64,000 nt of DNA from NCBI RefSeq assembly GCF_933775445.1, contig NC_065872.1, forward strand, positions 3,782,001 through 3,846,000. Reading direction: 5' to 3'. Positions 15,053 through 27,217 of the stretch are shown one piece after another. Origin of the DNA: Argentina anserina (Eukaryota > Streptophyta > Magnoliopsida > Rosales > Rosaceae). Both the position numbers and the translations under genes were made by a program. How positions within the stretch are numbered: position 1 is the stretch's first letter; each line of letters begins with the position of its first letter. Below the pieces are notes generated by a model. It had not been told where the DNA came from and ran no database searches. It saw nothing but the letters and a program-made list of their open reading frames with translations.

Positions 15053-16400
15053 TTTTCAGTCTTTGAGTTTCTTTCTGGGTCAGAATGTTACACCACCAAA
15101 TCCCAAATCAGAACCAGAACAAATCCTGCATCATCAAAAAAGACACATTCTTTTGTTCAATAAAAAATACATAAAGATGTCATCTTTACCACTCTTCTTC
15201 TTCCACTCACCAAAAGAAACCCAGAATACTAAACAAAACACAATAAAAACATGAAGGAGGGTTGCAATTTGTTCAAAGCATTGTGGTCTACATGAGACAA
15301 GTTTTACAGAAGAAATCATGATCTCCATGGATTCTTAGTTTTGACTGGACCAGCAGAGTTAATAATAGTAACAAATTTACTATTTTTATTATCATTGTTG
15401 TTGTTATTTATGATGAGATGGGGGGAAAAGCAGATCCCATTTCCAAAAAAAGGAACCTTTTTTAATGTACTAAGAAATACCCACCTAAAGCTCAGAGTTC
15501 CCAAAGAAGAATCTCAAACACCAAAAAAAAAAAAACAGTCAATGATGCAGAGAAGATGAGGCCATGAGAGTACTGCTGCAGAGACAGCATTATTAATCTT
15601 TACAGCAACAAAATAAAGAACAGAAATTTATCGTAGAAAATGGAATTTAAGTAATAACAAATGGGGTTATGGAAACAATTTACATAATTCCAAACTGGGT
15701 TTCCCATGGAATTTCAAAAGTATCAGAAACAAGGACTGATTGGGGAATTCCAACGTTAACAGTACTAGAAAATTTGCAGTTTGCAGAAGAACAGATTTCC
15801 AGAAGTAGAAAAACAACACTGAATACACTCATTAATATACAATATATATAATTGTATATATATTACAGAACTGCAAACTCCTCTTAATTATCTTAAATTT
15901 TCATCTGAGGAAACAAAAGCAAGAATTTCCATAACCGAGGAGGTGAATGTGTTAAGAAACCCAGCTCAAAAATTGAACAGATCGAGACCTGTAAACTCAA
16001 CTTGGACAAAAAAGAAAAACAAACCGAGCTGAGAAAAAGAGAGATATTTATTGGTCTCAGCTTTCCAAAGAATCATAAGCCAGATAATTAAATAAATATA
16101 TAATAAACAACGTACCTTGAAAATCTGGAACATTATATTCTGCAATAAGACACAGATTGAGGCAGGGAAGGAAGACGACGATATCCCGAAAAACGTTGCA
16201 AGAAATCGGCGATTGGATCGAATCTCCGGATAACACACAGAGAGAAAGATGGAGAGGCAGAAGAAAGAGAAAGAAAGAAACAGAGAGACAACAAACACAA
16301 GGAGAGAACAAATAGAAGAAGAAGAGCCTTCTCTCTGAAAATTTTATTTTAGAGATAGAGAGAAAGCAGAGAAAGAAGAGAGAATATGTACTTATGTAGA
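15053..16400 (-). other. Probable leader of the ELF4-like gene with a ~990-base 5' UTR intron
   Basis: On the minus strand a good donor (TCAAG then gtacg) sits at 16116/16115 and a good acceptor (gatgatgcag) at 15126. This would splice a GA-rich leader exon (about 16117-16390, many GAGA repeats) to the coding exon and remove 15126-16115. That is an inference from splice signals. Open frames on either strand here have no coding signature. Confidence 0.45.
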
Positions 16401-16439
16401 TTTGACAGTCACGCTCGGACCCTCTCTCAGTTTGTGTCT

Positions 16440-17560
16440 AAATATTTTGTTTTTGTTTTTTTTGAAATAGTTATTCATGGTAATTATTAATGGTATGGAA
16501 TCTAAATCCCACCTGTTATTTCCTATTTTATTTGGTATGGTTTTTGGGATTCAGTTGGGATTTGCTTGGGTGTGTTTCCTATATGATCATCTACCCAATT
16601 ATCTTGAGGGGGACCCTTGAATCTTAATCAGAGTCTTTCTTAGTGATTTCCTTGTCTATTTGTTTACTTAGTTATGATGGCACACAAATTGGGGAAGGAG
16701 GGTGGATCCAAATCTAGATCTATGGCCTCATACAAATTGGGTCTTGGGTATTAATGATGGAATTTAAGAATCATCTTTGTGATTGAATGTGTGTGCTTCT
16801 ATCTACTTGTGTAGTTGTTGTGATTAGACAAATAAAGTGTGATTGATGTGGATGTAGAGGTTGATCAACTAGAAGAAATAGAGCACAAACCTCACTCCAC
16901 TAGGGATCCAACAACATGAAAAAGATGGATTAGGAGAGGTGGCACCAAATGAAATGAAATGAAATGAAAGATCTTCTTTTTCCTATGTGCAAGTGAGTTG
17001 CTTTACATTCTTAAGTTGTGGGGATTAATTTTGTTTGGGCATTGCATCATTGAAAGTAAAACTTCATTAGTCAAAAGTGTGTAAATGATGGATGCCATAG
17101 GTTAGCCAACCTTGCTAAAAAAATCCTATTATGGATGAGTAATGAGTTGAGGAAACTCCTAGTATTATTTTAGATGTCCTTGTCGATGATGGTTGTATGA
17201 TTTCACAAGGTTTAGGCAGAATGTCCCTCTCGTTGTACTCTCCATTAATCAGGATTAACCACATAATCTAACGGGACATTTACCCGTATTCAAAAAAAAT
17301 GAAGATGATTACATATTGTAAAAACTTAAAAGTCATGTCACGTACGTGTATGTCATATCTTGCATATATATTTCAGCATTAAAGTTCGTCATACAAAGAT
17401 TTAGTTTAAGTTTAGTAACATATAATATATAACTAGATTCTAGTACTCTGCCGTCAAATATGAATATTATGATAAATCACTTGATTTAGTATATAAGATA
17501 TAGCTAATCACTTAATATGTAGAAAGATAATCGAATTACCATATGAATTCATTTGTAAAC
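16440..17560. other. Intergenic, no gene recognised
   Basis: This is the upstream flank of the ELF4-like gene, with T-rich and AT-rich sequence. A short GAAAT repeat lies at 16950-16970. Nothing else is supported. Confidence 0.5.
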
Positions 17561-17565
17561 GAAGC

Positions 17566-18143
17566 TGTTGGAGATGAAAGATCTCACATATAAGAAGTGA
17601 CAAATAAAATAAAGCTTATAAGTAGGTGGATAATACCCAATTGATGGTTAAAACCCAACATCTATGAGATTGCTAAGTTGGGACAGTATCGGTACAGTTG
17701 GTCCACGAGTCACGCTTGTTGCTGTTTAACATGGTATCAGAGTGAGTCTCTTTCCAATCGCGCCTCCAATCTGTCGTGGACCCGAGTTGGGTGTCACTTT
17801 ATCATGGACACAAGATGAGTGTCATTATTATGTCATCAGAGGGTTTCCGATTTGATGGTAACTAAGTGTCGTTGGTTACTGGACCTTGGTTTATTTCGTC
17901 TCAATGTGTGAGATGTTAATTTATCACATACATACCTAAAAACAGGTTACACGTGAGGGTGCGTGTTGGAGATCAGATATCTCACATCTAAGAAGTGATA
18001 AATAAAATAAAGTTTATAAATATGTGGATAATACCCAATTAAACCGAGATTTTTTGTCGTTAAAACCCAACACATGTGAGGTGACTAAGTTGTGACAGTA
18101 TCGATACAATTAGTCCACTGGTCACATTTGTTACTGTGTAACA
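17566..18143 (+). mobile_element. TRIM: miniature LTR retrotransposon, complete
   Basis: Two direct repeats, 17566-17731 and 17964-18143, begin TGTTGGAGAT and end TAACA, the TG...CA form of LTRs. Right after the first is TGGTATCAGAG at 17732-17742, the primer-binding site complementary to the plant initiator Met-tRNA 3' end. A purine-rich tract (gtgagggtgcg) precedes the second LTR. Flanking pentamers gaagc (17561-17565) and taagc (18144-18148) agree at four of five bases, as expected of a target duplication. The 232-base interior has no coding frame, so the element depended on proteins from elsewhere. The two LTRs have diverged noticeably, so the insertion is old. Confidence 0.85.
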
Positions 18144-18148
18144 TAAGC

Positions 18149-19017
18149 TAGATATGTCCATACATCGAGTCATATCATGTGTTATCTAAACTACAGTTAC
18201 ATGGAGGCAGATTAGCCAAAATAAGGATCACTAGGCAAATAGTGTGTGTTATACGGTTCATCTTGTAATGGACACAGGTAACATATTATCATTATTCTGT
18301 TTGTACTTTTGTTAAAAAAGTAAGAAGTCAACAAAGTATGGTTAAACATTCACGCTTACTTTAAAATTAAGGCAATAAAGAAACATGTTGATCGATTCAC
18401 TAATAAATTAATCATTTCAGGCACTTTGAATATAATAAGAGCAGTTTTTTTTCATCATGTACATCTACTAATATGCTACAATGAGTCTGTTGTAACTATA
18501 ATTCACGACCTTTCACAAGTAGAGACTTATATTACTAGACCAAATAGTAATGGACAGAATAAGAAAAGTTTTGAAAATTGAAAAGATCGTCATATATACT
18601 CTCTTTTTCACAAAGGCGGATCGTAGTTACGGCAAACCCAGCGGCTGCTGGGCAAGAATCAATGGCTATGGCTGAGACTTATGACATCTGCTGGGCAAAT
18701 TTTATTTTGGGTATAGGCGTATGGCAAGCAAACAACATAATTGGCTTGTCTGCATAACGAAGAAGACGAATAATTTTTAAACGTACTCTTTCAAAAGACA
18801 CTGTTTGTGGAGTAAATAATTATATTTCTTTTGGTATTCTGAATTTTCCAACAAACAAACTTATTTTATCACTGAAACTTGTCATTATCTTTATTATTCA
18901 TCAATAGACTTTTCAGTATATATTTATATTTCATTGGTTAATAGAATTATTACATTTGCTTTAACAGATATATTAACAAAGCTCTCTGACATACAAAATA
19001 AAATATGATTTGATTTC
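18149..19017. other. Intergenic, no gene recognised
   Basis: This is an AT-rich spacer between the TRIM and the duplicated segment that hosts the CACTA element. I see no coding or RNA signature. Confidence 0.5.
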
Positions 19018-19078
19018 TTTTTATTATTATATATCATACAACTAAATATCAAAAAACCGAGTCTAGGTGCTAGTCCCT

Positions 19079-21605
19079 CACTACTACACAAAGATACATC
19101 AATGACATTTCAAGCATGGCGTTTTTAAAAAAATGCCATTGAAAGTACCATTTTATGGCATTTTGTTTGAAAAACGCCATTGATTTTTTCTATCCGAACT
19201 ATATCTATATGGAGATGGCGTTTTACAAACGTCAGGAAATATTATGAAAGTTAATGGCGTTTATTAAACGCCGTAAAGTTTTATGACGTTTACCGAAACA
19301 CTATTTTAGATATATTTGAAGGCGTTTAGAAACGCTATGAAAGATATTTTAGCTTAATGGCGTTTGGAACGCCCTACCTAGAGCAATTCATTTTTGTTTA
19401 GAAGGGGGTGTTGTTATTTCATTCTAGCGTCACTCCAGAAAAAACTAATTGGAAGATCTTGTATTGAATTACAAACCCCTCAAGCCCCTCACATTCCTTA
19501 GCATCCATTCTCAGAAGCTGCGCTAGGGTAATGTACATGATATGTTGTGAGGTTGTGGCTAGTGGTAGTGGAGATCGGGTTTGCCGAGAGCGTTGGCTAT
19601 GATTCTTGCAGATCGGGGTCGACTGCTGGTATTGGTTCGGCGGTGAAGAAGGCTGGGATATCGGCGTTTGTGGTGGCACTTTCCTTCTTCTTTGGCCGAC
19701 GCATATCAATGAGGTTCTGGATCAGTGAGGCGAGGTTTGTGGAATGCTGGCGACAAACGGTTTGGATTGATGGTGAGTCGACGATGGGGTCTCGAGGTCG
19801 TCATCTAGGGGATGTCGTCTTTGCTTCTTCGCTCCAGATCGGTCACCGGTGGCCCTTCTTACTAACAAGGTAAATAGCAATTCTCAATTTCAATCTTAGG
19901 GTTCGAAATCGTTGTTTGGCTTCATTAGTTTGAAAAGGATTGAAACAAATTCTGGGTTTCAATTGTTTGTTGCTGACCTGGGTTTGAGCTTCGTGTTTTG
20001 TTATTAACTCGTGCGTTTCTGATTGGATAGTTAAGAAGTTACTATTCCCAGCAAAGAAGTAACTCTACATTGATTGAGGTCTAGCTCAGACCTTGTGTTA
20101 TGGTGTTTCTATCCCATATATCTATTGTAGTGTGTGTTTATTACTTTGTCTATGGTTGGCTTGATTTTGGGTCTATATGTTTTTGTGTTGATGCTCTTTG
20201 AATGAGTTATTTGAATGTGGTTTGTAAATTTTCAAAGTTTAAGTTAAGTATTAATCTAGCGAAAAAGACTAGTTCTTTATGATGCTCTAGAATATTGGGA
20301 TCCTTAGTTTAGGGCTTATATTGCAAAGCCGTGCTTGCAAAGTGTTGCTTCAATTAATGTTGAAAGTTTTGGATTCTATAATAGCCACCGAGGCAATGTA
20401 ACTGTTAGGAAAAACTTTGTAATTTTGATCCTGAAATTTGTTAGTAAGAAAATATGTGCTTTGATTGAGGTCTACCTCACTTACCTGACATTAAGGTATT
20501 TTAAAACATTGTCCAATAGTTTCAATTGTTTGTTAAATAAGTGCTAATGGTGAAAGAAGAGAGTACTGGAAGCATTATATTACATAAATGGCTTTGAGTA
20601 TCCAGTACCGCATAAGTCCTATGTAGTTTGTAAAGCAATGTGCATCTACTGAATGTGTTACATTCTTAGACTATTAATCTAAAAGTTGCAAAACTATACA
20701 TTTAACTAAATATAATTTAGAACTTGCTCACCGATTTTAGTGTTTATTCAGTACTCTTTCTATTACTGCAGATAATGAAACTAAGACCATGGTCGAGTTC
20801 CAACTCAAAAAAGTTCTTTGTACGGGTGTTGTTGTTGGCAATCTTACCATGGAGGAGAAGCATATATTTCGAAATGTGCAACTCAGTGTCAATTTTTGGT
20901 TTCTTTTTGAAGAATAATTGGCATAATGTAAGTTCAGGGGAACATTATACTTGAAGCATTTGGAGGTTTTTCAATGTAAATCATTAGTGCCTTTGCTTTT
21001 GTGTCACTAATTTTGTTCTTCTCTGTGTGTCAAATAGGTGAGGTTTTTAAACTTGAAGAGCACCATAGGCAAGGGAATCCAAATCTACTGAGTTCTTACG
21101 TTCAAGTAGGAGCTCATTGTGCTATTTGTGCAGATGCTTGAAGTCTGCTACTTTCATGTGCTATGTCCAAACCCATAACTCCATACACTGGGTTATGGTT
21201 ATTGCCAATAAACATTGTACATTTGTAGAGGAACAATAAAAATGTCTTTAGTGTTGTACATTGGGTATTGCTTATATGTATTTAATCAGAAAATTATTAT
21301 TTTTTAAATTAGAAAAACCATCGATGGCAGTTGGAAACGCCACCGAATATATTACAAATATATTACAATGACTTTTAACAAACGTCATCAAATTACAATC
21401 AAAGGCGTTTCTAAAACGCTATGAAATTAATGGCGTTTTGAAAACGCCGTAAAAATATATTGATGGCGTTTGAAAAACGCCATGAAGTTATATGTGAAAG
21501 GATGACGTCGGTTTCTACGACGTTTGATGATGGCGTTGAAAAACACCATTAAATACTTTTGATCGCGTTTTTCAAACGTCATAGATGTCAATATGTGTAG
21601 TAGTG
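19079..21605. mobile_element. Non-autonomous CACTA (En/Spm) transposon, 2.5 kb
   Basis: The element begins CACTACTACACA (19079-19090) and ends TGTGTAGTAGTG (21594-21605), a perfect 12-bp inverted terminus of CACTA type. It is flanked by the 3-bp target duplication CCT (19076-19078 and 21606-21608). Both subterminal regions (19100-19380, 21310-21590) carry many copies of a TGGCGTTTT/AAACGCC motif in both orientations, the usual transposase-binding arrays of this superfamily. No transposase is encoded. The interior holds a piece of a ribosomal protein gene (separate entry) and a GC-richer block at 19480-19880 of unknown origin. Confidence 0.92.
20772..21091 (+). pseudogene. RPL10A: Captured 3' end of 60S ribosomal protein L10a (uL1) inside the CACTA element
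   Basis: Exon-like block 20772-20927 is preceded by an acceptor (ttactgcag) and followed by a donor (gtaagt). It reads [16 protein letters not shown], then [20 protein letters not shown], which is the conserved C-terminal part of plant L10a. A second block, 21038-21091, after acceptor caaatag, reads VRFLNLKSTIGKGIQIY and a stop, matching the family end VRCLYLKSTMG. One base is missing in the T run near 20893-20896, throwing the LVSLLKKNW part out of frame. The two exons keep their introns, so the capture was from genomic DNA and not from mRNA. The N-terminal two thirds of the gene is absent. Confidence 0.85.
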
Positions 21606-21959
21606 CCTGGACTTCTGCCTAGCGTCTAACACTTTTCATAGACTTTGTCAAAGCTGAAACCATATAACCGACAACTATTAAAAGGAAAAGTAACACATAA
21701 ACATGTCACTTGATGTTTTACTATTAATGTTAAATAGCAATTTTAATTTATTTTATTTTTATTATTATATATCATACAACTAAATATCAAAAAACCGAGT
21801 CTAGGTGCTAGTCCATGGACTTCTGCCTAGAGACTAACACTTTTCATAGCCTTTGTCAAAGCTGAAACCATATAACCGACAATTATTAAAAGGAAAAGTA
21901 ACATATAAACATGTCACTTGATGTTTTACTATTAATGTTAAATAGCACTTTTAATTTGC

Positions 21960-24900
21960 AATTCTTATCGATCCCTTATGAATTCTTAATATATTTTTAA
22001 ACAAAAAATAAAATAATTTTAACCATTTTATAAAAAAAAATTCGCTCACCTAACTTTTAAACTCTAGATCCGTCACTGCTTTTCCACTAATGATTCAATG
22101 ACGTTTAATGAAAGTGAAACTAACAAACTATGCATTCAAATAAGTAATAATACATCCTCTGATCACATTCACTATATATATTAAGCTTAGTTCATTGCAA
22201 GTATATATGGTTGTTGCATACTTGTATAATTGGAAATGTGAATTTCAATTTCAATGCTATTAACCAAAAAAGAATTAAATGATAGAGCAAAATCCTGGGA
22301 AAGAGTTTATCCAAAAAAAAATTCCTGGGAAAAAGTCGTTTTCAGCGAATCATATTTTGACACATGTTAAGTGAGGTTCGGAAAATCTGGCAGTCAGATT
22401 CCGAACCTAACCAGCCTCCCAAACCTCCTGATCTGCGACCTGCTGCTATTACTGCTCCTGCTTTCATTCTGCCGTTCTATGTGGACCCCACCATCCTCAT
22501 CATGCTTCAACGTAATATATAGGATTATTTTCTATTATTCTTAATTTCTGGAAAAATGAAAATTATATAGCTGTATCAGGTGGGCACGATACCCTATGCG
22601 AATGCTTTTGTATCCGTATCACCGTATGTGATCATGAAATTTATACATCTACAATGCATGGCTCATGGCTGTACGTAACCGTTAGTATTGGGAGACTCGA
22701 TTAAAATCAAATCCAACGACTAATTATTCAACAAATGCATTCATTTCATGAAGGAAGTTTCCTTTATAGCCGATCTTATATATAGTTGCGGTTTAGGAAA
22801 TAATTGTTTAAATTCCAAATGGTTATTCTTGATCAACTTCCTATCGTTGTCTCTTCATGTTGAGAATTTGGACTACTAATTTTTAATAACTTTCATGGGA
22901 GCTTATTCATCGCACTGTCAGAGTACCAACATCGGCCGCATGCGGTCACGTGCACCGTTAGACTAAAACAGACGTTAGTTGTATTGGGTAATCAAGAGTC
23001 CGCTCGACGACGATATGTCTGCGGTTCCAATACCACCGTGGTCAATGCCGAGCTGACGTCGAATCCACAAGGCTGCGGCTGGGACGACGGGACCTGAAAG
23101 TAACCCTGACCCGACTCTAGCGTTGGGTCACTTGAATACCTGAGCTCTTAATCCAATATGAGCACGTCGAGTTTAATTGTGGATTCCTTGGTTGGATTTG
23201 AGAGCAACTTAAGGGTCGTGAAAGACATGTAGAGAATTGGGAAAGTTATGAGTTTGATTGGATGTGCTTTTTTCTTTGTGGAAATTAAGGTTAGGTTATC
23301 GGAGGTTTAAGAACTTCTCTATCTCTGACTATCAATCTCTTAAACGAACACCAAACCCATTGAAATTTATGCCATCATTTCAACCCAAAACTCAACTCGA
23401 ATAGGATATCCACTCGAATAATTCCCTGTTGACGACCCACAAAACCCCTCACCGCTGCCTTTTCCATAGCAACTTCTAGTTATCTAAAGAGGAATGATCC
23501 AATAATTCACGATCGTGACTCATTTTTTTGTTCACTTTCTTCATATAGATGGCGAAAGTTAGACCACCGTTAGATTTCAGACTTCATAGATATGTTTACT
23601 CAATGAGTGGTTGAGATTGCTCCTTAATAATAAAATAATCGTCGGTGTGAGAACTCGATGGTGCGTAGAATCATTTTCCTAACTTCCATATCACTTTGGA
23701 GATTATATTTTCGATGATTTATCATAAAGGATATATAGTGTGACCATCCTACATGCATCTCGCCATCTGGGTTGAAATCTATGAGTTTTTTTAAAGCAAC
23801 TTTAATTGCTAGCAAGATTAAAACTTATAAACTTCAACCGAGATGCATTGATTGTACCTATTATACCTAAACTTTTCACTCTTTCGTGATAAACGGCCAA
23901 AAATATAATCTCCCAACTTGCTCTATATTCATCATCGATAACAAAGTTCATTCTAAATTTCTAATAAACAAAAGACAACCTTAATTAACTAGATTTATTT
24001 GTGCATATACGTACGCACATACTGTATGTCTTTCTTAAGTACATGAAAATGACTAGTTAATTATTGTCCTTTGATACTTAAGAAACTAGCAAGATAAGAT
24101 TCTTGTTTCAAATCACACTAATGAAAAGATATTGTAGTTTGTGACCTAGCTACCAAAAGAAAGTAAGAAAGAAGAAGATAATTAATTATCTAATCTAATC
24201 TCAAATCCAATTGCCAATAAGATTCTCAATGACATATGACTCTCCTAGTTTCCTACTTAGCTTTTCTCGGCTTCTGCCATATAGAATTATATACCCCAAA
24301 ACCATATGGGTCACGCCAATTAAACAATGGATTAGACAACAAGTATTAAGTGGAAGAATCTCTTTGGCATTGTCCTTGTCACAAGTTGAACATAATAAAC
24401 AAGAGGGCGTTTTAATTCGCCTTAATTTGTATGGTATTCTAGGGTTCTTGGAGAGGATATGCTTCAGTACCAGTCCGTGCACCGTATAAGCACAGTCATT
24501 AATTCTTTACGGTCATCTTGGTTATGTGCTGTGATTGGCTTTGTTTAATGCTAGAGATCAGAGTTGAGTAGTATTGTTATAGCCCCAATGATTTCAATGA
24601 TTATCTGTAATATCCAGGATTGGTTTTCTAAATAGGAGACAAACGGGAGGCAAATGTTTCAGTTTCCACTAAACACGCGGGGCTTTATAATATTCTTCAT
24701 CCTCTTCCTCGATCTCTCTCTTTTTAGTGTGTGATGGCTTCTTTTATAGTTTTATTTGTTTTCTCCATGATACTCGATCTGATAGGCCAAAGCATATACT
24801 GAAATTTCATATCAGTTTGATTTGACCCTAACCAGGTTGCTCAGGTTGTCATCCAACTACGACGTAAAATCTTTAACATATCGATCCATACATTGACGAA

Positions 24901-26950
24901 ATGAGGAGATATCTTTTGGGTGATTTCCTTGTTTATTTTGTCTATTGAAGAAAGTGGCATAGGTATGATCCGATAGAGCTCATACGTACAGAGTCGTCAT
25001 TCGATCATACGTCGAAATCATACTATTACAGGAATATCGAGGGTGTTCATTTGACTTCATTCGATTAAGCACCATCTCTCGTTCTTGACCTAAACCTGTT
25101 ATATAGTACAGTGATGTTTGAGTTGAATGAGTTCACGACTCATCATGCACGGAATCTTGCATGGCAAACTTGGAAGATCAGAATACGCCTTGAAATCAAG
25201 GTGGAAGCTCGAAGCTTATTAATTAAGTATATGGTTTAGATAAGAAAGGAAATTACGCACACTTCCATAGTTTATAGAAAAGGAAATTACGCATACTTAT
25301 CACACTTTCATACTCGTTTCAAACCGAACATTATGAAGTTTATGATCCATCATTAAGTACGGTTACGTTTACTTTCAACACAACCTTTGAACTTAAAGTG
25401 TGCAATTGAGCATTGGGGAGGAGATGCGTTTGGTATGGAGTGGGAATATGTCGATCAGAAGATGCATGGATATTTATGACGATCAAAGTCATCAAACCCA
25501 TTCGAGCAAGCAATATATTTGGACCAGCTAAGAGAAATGTTTAGGCTTATGGATGATAAGCTGTAGTAACTAATTGTCCCTACCGCTTCAGATAAATAGA
25601 TATATATGTATATGGTCCTGGCTAATCGATTGTCCTCCTCTTTCCTTCTATTGGTGAGCTATAGTTGTCTCCTCGACTCCTCACTACTCAAAGTGCATGA
25701 CCAAACACTTTTAACCTTATTAGGCTTTTGTATTGTACCCTACAACACCATGATCAATAGTATTAGCTAGCAATGTGACTCTTTGTTCTGTTCTATTCTA
25801 TCGGTTCTCAATAGTAACAAACTAAATCACTCATGAACATCTTAATAGAACGTTTGCAACGATTTAAGTAATTTATATATATATCCATAAATACAGTTAG
25901 CATTAGCTAGCTAGCTAGTAATGTACAGTACGTGGGCATTCGCAGTTGGAATTTTATAGCATCGAATCGTTCGCATGTGTACACCGGTACGTATTTCCAT
26001 GCCAGTATACATATACTTACCTTGTTTCAGAAGAAACAAGCCAGAGAGGAAATGACCCTGACAATTATATTTTTATGATAATCTACGTATACGTAAATAT
26101 ATATTGTGGACAAGAAGTACTCTGATTCCTCGGTTGGTCCTATCAATGTTTTGGTGCCTCTGTATTGTACTTCATGATCTGGAGTTAGCTAGCTACGTAC
26201 TACATATCTACATATACGGATATACTCCCATATCATTATGTAGCTTCATTGTAATCATCTTGACCTGTATATGTATACAGAAATTTCTTTGTCAATCTCG
26301 CCCACCACCAAGATCAGAGACCCACAACTTATAACAACCATTCATTCGCATTACTAAACCTCCTTCATTGCCAGCATTAACCTTCATCACTCAACGAACA
26401 ATGGCTCAGGTTCTTCAGGTTCTCCATCTCTCAAGTGACTAATTAAGTGATACACACACACACACACAAACACATGTTAATCGCTTTGGTTAATTAAATA
26501 GGAGGAATTTAAAGAGAGTATGCAGAGAAGGATAAGTCTTTGAAAGTATAAAACAATAGGATGAAGTTTACAAAATAGATCGATAGTGCTAAATTTTGCA
26601 GGAGCTGATTAGCAATGATCAATAGAACTTGCAGCAAAATTGTACAAATTCGAAATCCATAAAACCAGATACATGGGAGAAACATATCATTATATTTGGT
26701 CAACTCCCACAAGTTACAAAAAACTAGATAGAAATCCTAAATCAAAATGCATGCAAAATCACATACAACATGTTCAATCCTATATTCCTATTCTTTATTC
26801 AGCTAACATAACGACGATTGAAAATCCGAGTGTTAGATTCCAGCGTCATAGAGACCAGCCCCAATCCCGGCGTTGTCCGGATGGCCGGTTTCAAATGCCA
26901 AACGCCTCCTTCCACAATCATGAAATCTCGACATTTCCTTCCCTAAAATG
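21960..26950. other. Long intergenic region, no confident gene
   Basis: No family-level coding match was found on either strand. Points of note: a 52-codon open frame at 22364-22522, a GC-richer block at 22925-23150 with a minus-strand frame open for about 49 codons but no start, and a short ATG frame at 26401 (MAQVLQ, then a possible donor). The overlapping frames at 24201-24489 cover the same bases on both strands and look like chance. Runs of TAGC occur near 25905-25920. Confidence 0.45.
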
Positions 26951-26952
26951 CC

Positions 26953-26986
<34 letters not shown>
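26953..26986. repeat. (TA)n microsatellite
   Basis: This TA run, interrupted once by G, lies about 230 bases upstream of the first Dabb gene. Confidence 0.9.
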
Positions 26987-27217
26987 TGAATCTTCAACTC
27001 TAGAACCGGAAATCTTCAGTTTCTTTTTCCTAGCATTTTCACTAAACTTTGTACCCAACTTTGTATTCAGTGTTTTTCTGATTCTCAAATTAAGTTGGAC
27101 CTTAAAGCCCAAAAATAAGTTCTACAACGGGGGCCCAAGTTACAACCAGAGCTTCCCCTCCATCACTGTCTCCCTCACTCCACACCTCCACCCATTCATC
27201 GATCGCACTTTCCGGAT

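Larger units (their letters stand above)
19018..21959. repeat. Tandem duplication (~200-bp unit), first copy split by a CACTA element
   Basis: Copy A is split into 19018-19078 and 21609-21748. Copy B is continuous at about 21756-21959. Both run from an ATTATTATATATCATAC start through CCGAGTCTAGGTGCTAGTCC to a shared end around TTAAATAGCA. Copy B serves as an empty-site control for the insertion in copy A. The CTAGGTGCTAG/CTGCCTAGCG core resembles a repeat found widely in plant genomes. Confidence 0.8.

Noticed and set aside
19547..19873. 108-codon frame inside the CACTA element
   Set aside because: I considered a captured membrane protein, but no family signature could be supported.
24201..24489. 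Overlapping frames of about 90 codons on both strands
   Set aside because: Same bases open both ways in AT-rich DNA, no domain and no splice-consistent neighbours.
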